DNA from: Pseudonocardia sulfidoxydans NBRC 16205
GTDB taxonomy: Bacteria > Actinomycetota > Actinomycetes > Mycobacteriales > Pseudonocardiaceae
Assembly (NCBI RefSeq): GCF_007989085.1
Contig: NZ_BJVJ01000042.1
Coordinates: 1-55,300, forward strand
Length of the DNA stretch: 55,300 nt
Direction: 5' to 3'
The stretch's first letter is position 1. Each line of letters opens with the position of its first letter. A program made the position numbers and the translations under genes. The notes beneath the pieces were generated by a model. That model saw only the letters and a list, made by a program, of their open reading frames with translations, ran no database searches and had not been told where the DNA came from. This document shows positions 1 through 7,286 of this stretch, piece by piece.

Positions 1-74
1 TCTGTCCACGGGCTCTCTGTTCACGGGCTCCGCGTTCACGCCGGCGACGGTCCGACAGCGGCGACACGACCACC

Positions 75-1244
75 ATGACCCAGCCGGGAGCATCCGTGAC
101 CCCACAACTGTTCAGCCCCTTCGAGATCCGCGGTGTGACCCTGCGGAACCGGGTGGTCGTGTCGCCGATGTGGCAGTACGCCGGGATCGACGGAGCGCCG
201 ACCGCCACCCACACGGTGCACCTCGGCCGCCTCGCCGAGGGCGGCCCGGGACTGACGATCGTGGAGGGGACCACCGTCGACCGGCGCGGCCGCGGCACGG
301 TCGGCGACCTGGGCCTCTGGCAGGACGACCTGGTCCCCGCACACGCGCGACTCGTCGACGTCATCCGGGCCGGCGGCTCCGTCCCCGGGATCCAGCTCAT
401 CCACGCGGGCCGCAAGGGCCGGCGAAACCCGCCCTGGACCCCCGCGGACCAACCCGCCCCCGACCCGGCGGACTGGCCGGTACTGGCCCCCAGCGCCATC
501 CCCGTCCCGATCCCGGGCGCGGCGATGCCCGAGGTGATGTCGGTGCGCGACATCGACGAGACGGTGCGCAGCTGGGCGCAGGCCGCGCGACGGGCCCGGG
601 ACGCCGGCTACGACGTCATCGACGTGCAGGCCGCCCACGGCTACCTCCTCCACACCTTCCTGTCCCCGCTCACCAACCGGCGCACCGACGCCTACGGCGG
701 TTCCGCCCACAACCGCGCCCGCCTGCTGATCGAGGTCGTCGACGCGATCCGGGCCGAGTGGCCGAGCGACAAGGCCCTGTTCGTCCGGCTCTCCTGCGTG
801 GACGTCGGGTGGGGAATGGACCGGACCGTCGAGCTCGTGCACGAGCTACGCCGCCACGCCGTCGACGTCATCGACTGCACCAGCGGCGGACTCACCGGGC
901 GACCCGCTCCCGAGGCCCCCGCCGTCGGCTACGGCTACCAGGTGCCCTACGCCCAGCAGGTTCGCGCGCGGACCGGATCGCCCACGATGGCCGTCGGGAT
1001 GATCGTGCACGCGCGGCAGGCGGAGGAGGTGGTCGCCCGCGGCCACGCCGACCTCGTCGCGCTCGGGCGGGAGCTGCTGCACAACCCGAACTGGCCGCTC
1101 GACGCGGCCCGCAAGCTCGGCGTCACCGACCCCTACGCGGCCGCTCCCCCGCGCACGGCCCACTGGCTGCGCAAACGCGACGAGAGCTTCCCGCAGCTCG
1201 CACCATCGACGATGGGCGACCTCGATGTCGCGGCGGTCGACTGA
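75..1244 (+). CDS. Old Yellow Enzyme family NADH:flavin oxidoreductase (YqjM-like)
   Basis: FMN-dependent ene-reductase of about 389 residues forming a single TIM barrel. The HAGRK motif, the AAHGYLLH segment followed by FLSPLTNRRTDAYGG, and the C-terminal GRELLHNPNWP segment are all YqjM/xenobiotic-reductase features. Two active-site positions are odd. The redox-tuning Cys of YqjM (PMC in the family) is Trp here (SPMWQYAG), and the first His of the substrate-binding HxxH pair is Gln (DVQAAHGY). Substrate range or activity may therefore differ from typical class III enzymes. The ATG at 75 has no clear Shine-Dalgarno; a GTG at 96 is preceded by GGGAG at 5-nt spacing and could be the real start. 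Its stop overlaps the next gene by one base, so the two reductases form an operon. Confidence 0.9.
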   Translation: MTQPGASVTPQLFSPFEIRGVTLRNRVVVSPMWQYAGIDGAPTATHTVHLGRLAEGGPGLTIVEGTTVDRRGRGTVGDLGLWQDDLVPAHARLVDVIRAGGSVPGIQLIHAGRKGRRNPPWTPADQPAPDPADWPVLAPSAIPVPIPGAAMPEVMSVRDIDETVRSWAQAARRARDAGYDVIDVQAAHGYLLHTFLSPLTNRRTDAYGGSAHNRARLLIEVVDAIRAEWPSDKALFVRLSCVDVGWGMDRTVELVHELRRHAVDVIDCTSGGLTGRPAPEAPAVGYGYQVPYAQQVRARTGSPTMAVGMIVHARQAEEVVARGHADLVALGRELLHNPNWPLDAARKLGVTDPYAAAPPRTAHWLRKRDESFPQLAPSTMGDLDVAAVD

Positions 1245-2245
1245 TGCGCGCGGCGTGGTACGACCGTCCCGGCCCCGCGCGCGACGTGCTGGTGGTCGGC
1301 GAGCTGCCGGACCCGGCGCCCGGTGCGGGTGAGGCCCTGGTCCGGGTCGCGGCGTCGGGGGTGAACCCGTCGGACCACAAGCGGCGCAGCTCGGTGGCGC
1401 CCACGCGCCGATGCGTGCCGCACAGCGACGGCGCCGGCACCGTGGTGGCGACGGGCGACGGCGTCGAGCGAGACTGGATCGGTCGGCGTGTCTGGCTCTG
1501 GAACGCGGTGAACCGCCACGGGTACGGGGTTTCCGAACCCGGCGAGAGCGGCACCGCCGCCGAGCTCGTGGCCATACCCGTCGACCACCTCGCCGCGCTC
1601 CCCGACACCGTCGGCTTCGACGTCGGGGCCTGCCTCGGCGTGCCCGCCTTCACCGCCTACGCCGCGGTCCTCGGCGACGGCCCCGTCGACGGCGCCACCA
1701 TCCTGGTCCAGGGCGGGGCCGGGTCGGTCGGCGAAGTGGCGGTCCAACTGGCGGTGCAGGCGGGTGCGACGGTGCTGGCCACCGTCAGTTCGCCGTCGAA
1801 GGCAGAGCGCGCCCGCGCGGCCGGAGCGCACCACGTCATCGACTACCGGACGACCGACGTCCGCACCGCGGTACGGGACCACGCACCCGGCGGGGTGGAC
1901 CGCGTCGTCGAGGTCGACTTCGCCGCCAACGTCCACACTGACACCGAAGTCCTCGCTCCCTACGGAACGATTGCGAGCTACTCCTCGACCTCGAACCCCG
2001 AACCTGTCGTCCCCTACTTCGCGCTCCAGCTCAAGGGCGCCACACTCCGCACGATCCAGGTCTTCACCATGCCGGCGGACCAGCGCGCTCGCGCCGTCGG
2101 GCACATCGGCACCGCACTCGCGGCCGGCACCCTCGTCCCGTCGATCGCCGCGGTCTTCGGGCTCGACGACATCGCGGCCGCCCACGAAGCCGCGGAGAAC
2201 CGGCCGGAGGGCAACGTGATCGTCGAGCCGGGGATGCGAGGGTGA
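1244..2245 (+). CDS. NADPH:quinone reductase-like medium-chain dehydrogenase
   Basis: Zinc-free medium-chain dehydrogenase/reductase of 333 residues, related to quinone oxidoreductases and zeta-crystallins. It has the N-terminal GroES-like domain with GVNPSDHK, and then the nucleotide-binding Rossmann motif VQGGAGSVGEVAVQLA around residues 147-162. No structural-zinc cysteine cluster is visible. It starts on the last base of the preceding OYE stop codon, implying translational coupling. Two soluble NAD(P)H-dependent reductases together suggest reduction of alpha,beta-unsaturated carbonyls or quinones. The physiological substrate cannot be read from sequence. Confidence 0.88.
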   Translation: MRAAWYDRPGPARDVLVVGELPDPAPGAGEALVRVAASGVNPSDHKRRSSVAPTRRCVPHSDGAGTVVATGDGVERDWIGRRVWLWNAVNRHGYGVSEPGESGTAAELVAIPVDHLAALPDTVGFDVGACLGVPAFTAYAAVLGDGPVDGATILVQGGAGSVGEVAVQLAVQAGATVLATVSSPSKAERARAAGAHHVIDYRTTDVRTAVRDHAPGGVDRVVEVDFAANVHTDTEVLAPYGTIASYSSTSNPEPVVPYFALQLKGATLRTIQVFTMPADQRARAVGHIGTALAAGTLVPSIAAVFGLDDIAAAHEAAENRPEGNVIVEPGMRG

Positions 2246-2299
2246 TCCTGGACCTGCTCCTGTGCTGTACGGTCCCGCGCGCCGCGGTCGGTCGGGTGC

Positions 2300-2500
2300 C
2301 GGCGTCCAGTCCGTCCGGGCGCCCGCCAGCGGTTCAAGTACCAGGTCCCGCCGACATCGGTCCCCGTCTCGATCAGCCGCGCGTTCATTCCCCGCCCGCG
2401 CGCTTCGATCAGCGCGCGGACACCGGCGAAGCCGGCTCCGATGATGACGCAGTCGTGACGGGTCCACTCATCGTCGAGGGCGAACGGCGGATGTCCGACC
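2300..2500 (-). pseudogene. Remnant of a Baeyer-Villiger-type flavin monooxygenase
   Basis: Read on the minus strand, this intergenic stretch encodes the N-terminal FAD-binding part of a Baeyer-Villiger monooxygenase: DCVIIGAGFAGVRALIEARG (Rossmann GxGxxG) followed by ETGTDVGGTWYLNRW. That is the typical GGTW-NR signature, seen at about 2340-2360. After NRW the frame breaks: the expected PGARxD continues in another frame as AGARTDW, then homology stops near 2300. No start codon with ribosome-binding site precedes it, and no C-terminal NADPH domain is present. It is a decayed gene end beside two reductases, possibly the relic of a ketone-degradation cluster. Confidence 0.65.
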
Positions 2501-2575
2501 CTCAGAGCGTCAACTGAGCAGACAGACCGTACCTCCGGACAGCCTGTCGGCCGACTGGGGCAGACATCAGCAGCC

Positions 2576-2605
2576 TTGTCTGCAAGACTGGCACGAACGT
2601 ACTCT
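2576..2605 (+). promoter_or_regulatory. Probable promoter/operator of the AbiE-type module
   Basis: TTGTCT (2576-2581) and TACTCT (2600-2605) are separated by 18 bases and lie 24 bases before the antitoxin start, a plausible sigma-70-type promoter. An inverted repeat with arms CAGACA and TGTCTG (2561-2566 and 2577-2582) overlaps the -35 element, and GTAC half-sites flank the -10. Autoregulation by AbiEi antitoxins binding inverted repeats is known in this family; its use here is inferred. Confidence 0.4.
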
Positions 2606-2628
2606 TCAAAGGTACGGAGGTGACAGTG

Positions 2629-3267
2629 ATGGCTCGCGTCGCTCCCCGAGTGCCGCCCGAGAAACTACGGCAAGGTCGCGTTCTCCGGCCCGTCGACGCT
2701 GAGGATGTCTACAAACACCCTCGCGCACAGTTCGCACGCCTCGAGCACGCCGGGGCACTTCACCGGCTCGCTCCCGGCCTCTTCGCAGCGGTGCCCGACG
2801 ACCGCGTGGGGCGCGATTGGCTTCCCATGCTGGAAGACGTCGCGCTCGGCGTCGCAGGAGCCGGGGGCCACGCCGCTGACAGTGCTCTGATGGGCATCAG
2901 CGCTGCCCGCGTACACGGAGCCGTTCCCCGCGCGCTCAATGTCGCGGTCGTTGCTGTGCAGCGCCACCGCCGCACCCTTCAGCTCACCGATCGCAACGCG
3001 ACGATCCTCTTCGTCCGCCGTGACGTCACTCGACTCGACGTTCAGCGTCATCGAACCGAACTCGGACAAGGCTGGGTCACAAGCCTCGAGCAGACCCTCC
3101 TCGATCTCATCGCCAGACCCGAGCTCGGCGACGTCCCCGACGCCACGCACGAAGCCATCGGTGCTCTGTTGCCCCGAGCGGACATGATCCTCCTCCGCGA
3201 TCTCGCAACTCAACAGCGCCGGCGCAGCGCACTCGATCACGAGCTGTCTGGTCACGGACAGGTCTGA
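2629..3267 (+). CDS. AbiEi-type antitoxin / transcriptional regulator
   Basis: Protein of 212 residues resembling the AbiEi antitoxins of type IV toxin-antitoxin systems. It has an N-terminal winged-helix-like part (QFARLEHAGALHRLAPGLFA) and a C-terminal domain with SALMGISAARVHGAVPRAL and the SLEQTLLDLIARPELG stretch typical of the family. The ATG at 2629 is chosen because GGAGG lies 8 bases upstream; GTG codons at 2620 and 2626 are in frame but too close to that site. The toxin gene follows after 2 bases. Family knowledge: AbiEi counteracts the nucleotidyltransferase AbiEii and represses the operon. The base composition is a little less GC-biased than the flanks, compatible with acquisition by transfer. 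Confidence 0.8.
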   Translation: MARVAPRVPPEKLRQGRVLRPVDAEDVYKHPRAQFARLEHAGALHRLAPGLFAAVPDDRVGRDWLPMLEDVALGVAGAGGHAADSALMGISAARVHGAVPRALNVAVVAVQRHRRTLQLTDRNATILFVRRDVTRLDVQRHRTELGQGWVTSLEQTLLDLIARPELGDVPDATHEAIGALLPRADMILLRDLATQQRRRSALDHELSGHGQV

Positions 3268-3269
3268 CG

Positions 3270-4021
3270 ATGCTCGACCCAGCCGAGCTGCAAGATGTCG
3301 CCTCTACATTCGGGGTCGCCGAGAGCCAGGTAGCGCGCGACCACCTCATCTCGCACATGCTCGCCGCCATCAGCGAACAGCTGCCCGACGACGTGGTCTT
3401 CTTCGGGGGACCGCACTTGCTCGCAGCCTTGTTCCAGATGGCCGCCTGTCCGAGGACATCGATCTACTGGCTACACGCAACCGCTCCGAGGCCGCCGCAC
3501 GCCTGACCGATCTCGTCCCACGCGCGCTACGGAAGGAATTCCCGGGTTTGACATGGAATCCGGCGCCGACGGCCGTTCGCGAACAGGAGCCCGCGACCGC
3601 GCACAGCCCCGACGGTGCCATCGTCCGCATCCAGCTCCTGAGCGCCACCGGCTACCCGCGATGGCCGACCGAGCGGGTCGATCTCGTTCAGCGCTACTCC
3701 GACGCGCCGCCGGCCCGACTCTCCGTCCCGACCGCTGCTGGGTTCGCCGCAGCGAAGGCGAGCGCCTGGCGTGACCGACGCGCCTCCCGCGATCTCTGGG
3801 ACCTGTGGGCGCTCGCAGCGCGTGGCCACCTCGACGTCGAGGCGGCTCGTCTCTACGCTCGCCTCGGTCCGACCAACCGAGCGCCAGACCCAGACGATTA
3901 CGAAACGGCACCCGAACAGCGCCACTGGGAACGCGATCTCGGTGGCCAAGTCAGGCTGACGATCAGCGCCGGAGAGGCAGCAGACGCAGTTGCCACCGCC
4001 TGGCGCCGCGTGACCGTCTGA
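3270..4021 (+). pseudogene. AbiEii-type nucleotidyltransferase toxin, frameshifted
   Basis: The frame opens at 3270 (MLDPAELQDVASTFGV) and runs to VVFFGG. It should then continue as TALAR-SLVPDGRLSEDID, the AbiEii nucleotidyltransferase motif, but that part lies in another frame and then runs in phase to the stop at 4021. Adding one G to the five-G run at 3405-3409 restores a single 250-residue protein, so one base is missing exactly inside the GG(T/S) catalytic motif. Either the toxin is inactivated, the G tract is phase-variable, or a homopolymer base was missed in sequencing. The C-terminal half (WRDRRASRDLWDLWALA) is intact. As written, the toxin would stop after 78 residues. Confidence 0.8.
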
Positions 4022-4128
4022 GGGCGCTGTGGAACCAGTCCTGGTGTGAGCGGTGTCGATCAGAGCGCCTGACAATCCTGCTGGGGGCGGTCACCGACCA
4101 GGACCGACGATGCTGAGGCGCGTCGTGC

Positions 4129-4962
4129 TCAGGCGCGTCGTAACGCGGCGTCGGCGGCGCAGTAGAGGCCGAAGGCGCCGAACCCCAGCGCCACGACGAC
4201 CAGGAGGACCGGCCCCAACGGCGTCTCCGCCAGGGTTCGCAGGGCGGCGTCGAGCCCGCCGGCCCGGTCCGCGTCGGACAGGACTGCCGCGGTCCCGACG
4301 AGGACGCCCACGACCGCGAGCGCCAGGGCCCGCGCGAGGTGCCCGACCGCGCCGACCACTTCGAGCGGCAGGCGCAGCGCGCGTGGGACGCGCCGCAGGT
4401 CCAGGTCTCCCATGAACGTCCGACGGACCCCGGTGTACGTCATGGTGATCGCCACGACGACGATCGCGACGCCGCCGAGCAGCACGAGGAGCCGCCCTGC
4501 GGGCAGCCGCAGCAGGTCGGCGACGACGTCGCGCATGCCGCGGTCCCCGGACCGCCTGCCCGAGACCAGGAACGCCGTCGTGACGCCCGCGAGCCCCAGC
4601 ATCGCGATCGCTTTCGCGACCGCCCCCACCCGCTTCCGCCGCCGCTCGCCGCCGGACACCCAGCGGAATCCCAGCGACGCCGCTGCCAGCTGCCAGACGG
4701 CGAACGCCACCAGTCCGACAGCGATGACGACGAGTCCGACCGCTCCGGCCCCGCTGCCGGCGATCTCGGCGACCGCTCCTTGCGCGTCGGCCTGCGCTCC
4801 GGGAGATCCCAGCGCGATCTTCACGGCGAGCCAGGCGACGACGACGTGGACGATCCCGTACGAGACGAGGCCGATCCGCCCCAGCGCGTCGATCGCCGGT
4901 CCCGGTGCGTCGGACCGGCCACCGCGCACGGACCGCCGCAGGCGCCGCAGGGGCGTGAACAC
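4129..4962 (-). CDS. DUF1206 family membrane protein
   Basis: Integral membrane protein of 277 residues with six evenly spaced hydrophobic segments arranged as three pairs, as expected for the three-repeat DUF1206 architecture. The repeats begin with IGLVSYGIVHVVVAWLA, continue with a central KAIAMLGLAGVTTAFL segment and end with PLGPVLLVVVALGFGAFGLYC. The function of the family is unknown. It starts with GTG at 4962; the Shine-Dalgarno is weak (GAGG directly upstream). It stands alone, and its 3' end faces the frameshifted toxin gene across about 100 bases that hold a short direct repeat (GCGCGTCGT). Confidence 0.85.
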   Translation of the reverse strand: MFTPLRRLRRSVRGGRSDAPGPAIDALGRIGLVSYGIVHVVVAWLAVKIALGSPGAQADAQGAVAEIAGSGAGAVGLVVIAVGLVAFAVWQLAAASLGFRWVSGGERRRKRVGAVAKAIAMLGLAGVTTAFLVSGRRSGDRGMRDVVADLLRLPAGRLLVLLGGVAIVVVAITMTYTGVRRTFMGDLDLRRVPRALRLPLEVVGAVGHLARALALAVVGVLVGTAAVLSDADRAGGLDAALRTLAETPLGPVLLVVVALGFGAFGLYCAADAALRRA

Positions 4963-5005
4963 CCTCGCACGTTGTCACACGACGCGATCCGAGGAGAGGT
5001 CGGCG

Positions 5006-5215
5006 GTGCATGGTTCGGCGGTCCCGCCGGTCGACCACTACGCCGACCGGACCTGGCCGGACGCCGCGGGGCACCTTCCCGCGCGCAACCTCACCGTCGT
5101 CCCGCGGCCCGTTCGCGACCGTGTGGTTGCGCCCCAGCACGGCACCCGGTCTTGGCCGCTGATGGTTCCCGACCGCTGGTGGCCGCGCCAACCAGGGCCG
5201 CCGAACGTGTCGTGA
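5006..5215 (+). CDS. Small Trp/Pro-rich hypothetical protein
   Basis: A 69-residue open frame starting with GTG at 5006 behind a strong Shine-Dalgarno (GAGGAGAGG at 4991-4999, 6-base spacing). It has mostly G or C in third positions. The product (begins MHGSAVPPVDHYADRTWPD, ends PGPPNVS) has four Trp residues and no membrane segment, and I do not recognise a family. The stop codon lies inside the left arm of a strong hairpin (5202-5246), which would terminate the transcript right after translation. Translation signals and composition support a gene, but there is no homology evidence. Confidence 0.4.
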   Translation: MHGSAVPPVDHYADRTWPDAAGHLPARNLTVVPRPVRDRVVAPQHGTRSWPLMVPDRWWPRQPGPPNVS

Positions 5216-5246
5216 GGGCGTCCCGACAACGCTCACGACACGTTCG
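5202..5246. terminator. Perfect 15-bp-stem hairpin
   Basis: The arms CGAACGTGTCGTGAG (5202-5216) and CTCACGACACGTTCG (5232-5246) are perfect reverse complements around a 15-base loop. A related hairpin with arms CGCCGA/TCGGCG and a GACACGT core follows at 5291-5310. The GACACGTTCG motif is thus present twice. It could be a bidirectional terminator or a palindromic repeat. No T-tract follows, as is common in GC-rich actinomycetes. Confidence 0.55.
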
Positions 5247-5395
5247 CCGGTGGCTGCCCCGCGCGACGTGTCACCAGAGCCGCTCCCGCGCGCCGACGAC
5301 ACGTTCGGCGCCCGGCGTCCCCGACCCGGTGCGGGTGGTGGTTTGCGTCCCGTTCCGGGCGGGTAGCACCGAGCCGCCCCAGGAGATGACTGCCG

Positions 5396-5692
5396 ATGAG
5401 AGCACTGCGGGCCGTGAGCGCCGTCCTGCTGATGGTGCTGGGCACGTTGCTACTGGTCGTCGCGCTGGTGTTGTGCGTGACGCTCGTCCTGCTCCCGCTC
5501 GGCGTCCCGCTGGGGTTCCTCGCCGTGAAACTGTGGAAGTACGCGGTGACGCTGCTGCTCCCCCGGAAGGCCGACGTGCGGCGCGGACTGCGCAAGGGGT
5601 TCAGGGTGAAGGAGATCGGCGACGCCGCCTCCGACGTCACCCGCCGGAGCAGGAGACTGCGCAAGAAGGTGCGTCACCTGGCGACGGTGTAG
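5396..5692 (+). CDS. Small membrane protein
   Basis: A 98-residue protein whose N-terminal half is one long hydrophobic stretch (about residues 5-47). It is split by a LPLGVPLG turn and so probably forms a two-helix hairpin. The C-terminal half is strongly basic (ADVRRGLRKGFRVKE, RRSRRLRKKVRHLATV) and should lie on the cytoplasmic face, perhaps contacting lipid head groups or nucleic acid. AGGAG at 5381-5385 precedes the ATG. Similar small proteins occur in actinomycetes, but I know of no assigned function. Confidence 0.65.
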   Translation: MRALRAVSAVLLMVLGTLLLVVALVLCVTLVLLPLGVPLGFLAVKLWKYAVTLLLPRKADVRRGLRKGFRVKEIGDAASDVTRRSRRLRKKVRHLATV

Positions 5693-5882
5693 TGCGGACC
5701 CTGGGCGACCTGGCCGGGGTCGTCGAGCAGCAGGACGGTCCCGGCATGTGAGCCGAAGTGCCGCACCCCTCCCCCGTGACGACGAGTGCGACGTCCATCG
5801 CGACCTCGTCGACGAGTCGGCAGCGGAGCGCCGGCATCGGCGCCGCGTCGAGGTACGAGGAGCCTCGCGACCACCATCCCAT
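5674..5882 (-). pseudogene. Frame-interrupted small protein or gene remnant
   Basis: On the minus strand, a frame from ATG 5882 (MGWWSRGSSYLDAAPMPALR, then CRLVDEVAMDVALVVTGEG) stops making sense at a C-run at 5766-5769. It continues smoothly in the next frame as VRHFGSHAGTVLLLDDPGQV and ends with GPHYTVAR and a stop at 5674. One extra base in that run would give a 69-residue protein. Both halves have actinomycete-like codon use. I do not recognise the family; it may be a fragment of a larger protein. The 3' end overlaps that of the small membrane gene by 19 bases. Confidence 0.4.
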
Positions 5883-6059
5883 GTTGTCAGAGCCGCCACG
5901 TCGACCCACAATGTGAGCGACCACCTCACGATACGACGGCTGCGGTCGCTGATGGGACAGCTGCCGAAGGGCACACTGAGGACGTGCCCGATCGGCACTG
6001 ATCATCGGTTGCCGCTCGTCGTCCGAGGCGAGCGACGCCCGCACCACCGAAGGAGATCC

Positions 6060-7286
6060 ATGTCCGTCGCCGAAGGCCGTGCCCTGCCGCTCGCGGGGGT
6101 TCGGGTGCTGGAACTGGGGAACTACATCGCCGCACCCACGGCCGGGCGACTGCTCGCGGACTTCGGCGCGGAAGTGATCAAGGTCGAGCGCCCACGGACC
6201 GGCGACGAGGTGCGCAACTGGCGCCTCTACGCGGGCGACACCTCGATGCTCTACCGGACGATCAACCGCGGCAAGAAGTCCGTCGTGCTGGACCTGCGCA
6301 GCCCTGAGGGTCGCGACGCGGTGCTGCGGCTCGTCGCGACCTGCGACGCGGTGCTGGAGAACTTCCGGCCGGGCACGTTGGAGAAGTGGGGCCTCGGCCC
6401 GGCCGAGCTCGACGCCGTCAACCCCGACCTGATCCTGTCGCGCGTCTCGGCGTTCGGGCAGACCGGACCGCTCTCGGAGCGGCCGGGCTTCGCGGCCGTG
6501 GCCGAAGCGATGGGCGGGCTGCGCGACCTCGTCGGTGAGCCCGACCGGCCGCCGTCACGCACCGGCGTCTCGATCGGCGACTCCATCGCCGGGCTCTACG
6601 CCGGGTTCGGCATCGTCATGGCGCTGTTCCAGCGCGAGAAGGCCCGCGGTGGCGACCGGCCGACGCTGGTGCAGCGCACGATCGACGTCGCACTCAACGA
6701 GGCCGTCCTGTCGGTGATGGAGTCGCTCGTCCCCGACCACCTGGCCTACGGCGTCGACCGGCAGCGGGTGGGCGGGCGGATGGAGGGCATCGCCCCCTCC
6801 AACGCCTACCCGTGTGCCGACGGGTCGTCGGTGGTCATCGCGGGCAACGGCGACGGGATCTACCGACGACTGATGGCCGCGGCCGGACGCGCCGACCTCG
6901 GGGAGGACCCGTCGTTGCAGACCAACGCCGAGCGCTGGGCCCGTCGCGACGAGCTCGACGACGCGATCGGCGCGTGGACGGCCACCCTCCCCCGCGCCGA
7001 CGTGCTCGTCGCCCTGGAGGAGGCCGGCGTCCCCGCGGGCCCGATCTACACGGCCGGCGACATTGTCGACGACCCGCAGTTCAAGGCGCGCAACATGATC
7101 CAGTACTTCGACGTCGACACCGGCGAGGGCACCCCGCGCCGCGTCGGTTTCCCGGGCATCGTGCCGGTCATCGGCGACCGGTCGCTGCCGGTGCGCCACC
7201 CCGGGCCCGACCTCGGCGAACACACCGCCGAGGTGCTCGCCGAGATCGGCTTGACCCCCGTCGACCAGCCGGAAGGTGCCCGATGA
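6060..7286 (+). CDS. CaiB/BaiF class III CoA-transferase
   Basis: Family III acyl-CoA transferase of 408 residues. Visible features are the N-terminal GVRVLELGNYIAAPTAGRLL, GAEVIKVERP, the KKSVVLDLRSPEGRD segment and the catalytic Asp in SIGDSIAGLYAG, where a mixed anhydride is formed with the acyl group. AGGAG at 6051-6055 sets the ATG at 6060. A TTGTCA/CACAAT pair with 17-base spacing at 5884-5912 is a possible promoter. The stop overlaps the following lyase-like gene by 4 bases (ATGA). With the lyase next door, the likely job is activating a branched hydroxy-dicarboxylate (hydroxymethylglutarate or citramalate type) as its CoA ester for cleavage. The exact acid is inferred. Confidence 0.92.
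   Translation: MSVAEGRALPLAGVRVLELGNYIAAPTAGRLLADFGAEVIKVERPRTGDEVRNWRLYAGDTSMLYRTINRGKKSVVLDLRSPEGRDAVLRLVATCDAVLENFRPGTLEKWGLGPAELDAVNPDLILSRVSAFGQTGPLSERPGFAAVAEAMGGLRDLVGEPDRPPSRTGVSIGDSIAGLYAGFGIVMALFQREKARGGDRPTLVQRTIDVALNEAVLSVMESLVPDHLAYGVDRQRVGGRMEGIAPSNAYPCADGSSVVIAGNGDGIYRRLMAAAGRADLGEDPSLQTNAERWARRDELDDAIGAWTATLPRADVLVALEEAGVPAGPIYTAGDIVDDPQFKARNMIQYFDVDTGEGTPRRVGFPGIVPVIGDRSLPVRHPGPDLGEHTAEVLAEIGLTPVDQPEGAR

Noticed and set aside
1..74. Imperfect direct repeats of CACGGGCTC at the window edge
   Set aside because: Two or three short degenerate units truncated by the window start; too little to call a repeat or operator.
170..1250. Long Arg/Pro-rich frame overlapping the OYE gene in another frame
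   Set aside because: Low-complexity R/P/G-rich translation typical of GC-rich shadow frames; the OYE frame has clear family motifs.
2242..2517. Possible plus-strand small gene after the quinone reductase
   Set aside because: The opposite strand carries the recognisable monooxygenase remnant, and this frame has no ribosome-binding site or motif.
2629..4021. Intact type IV toxin-antitoxin system
   Set aside because: As written the toxin frame breaks after 78 residues inside its catalytic motif, so only the antitoxin can be called intact.
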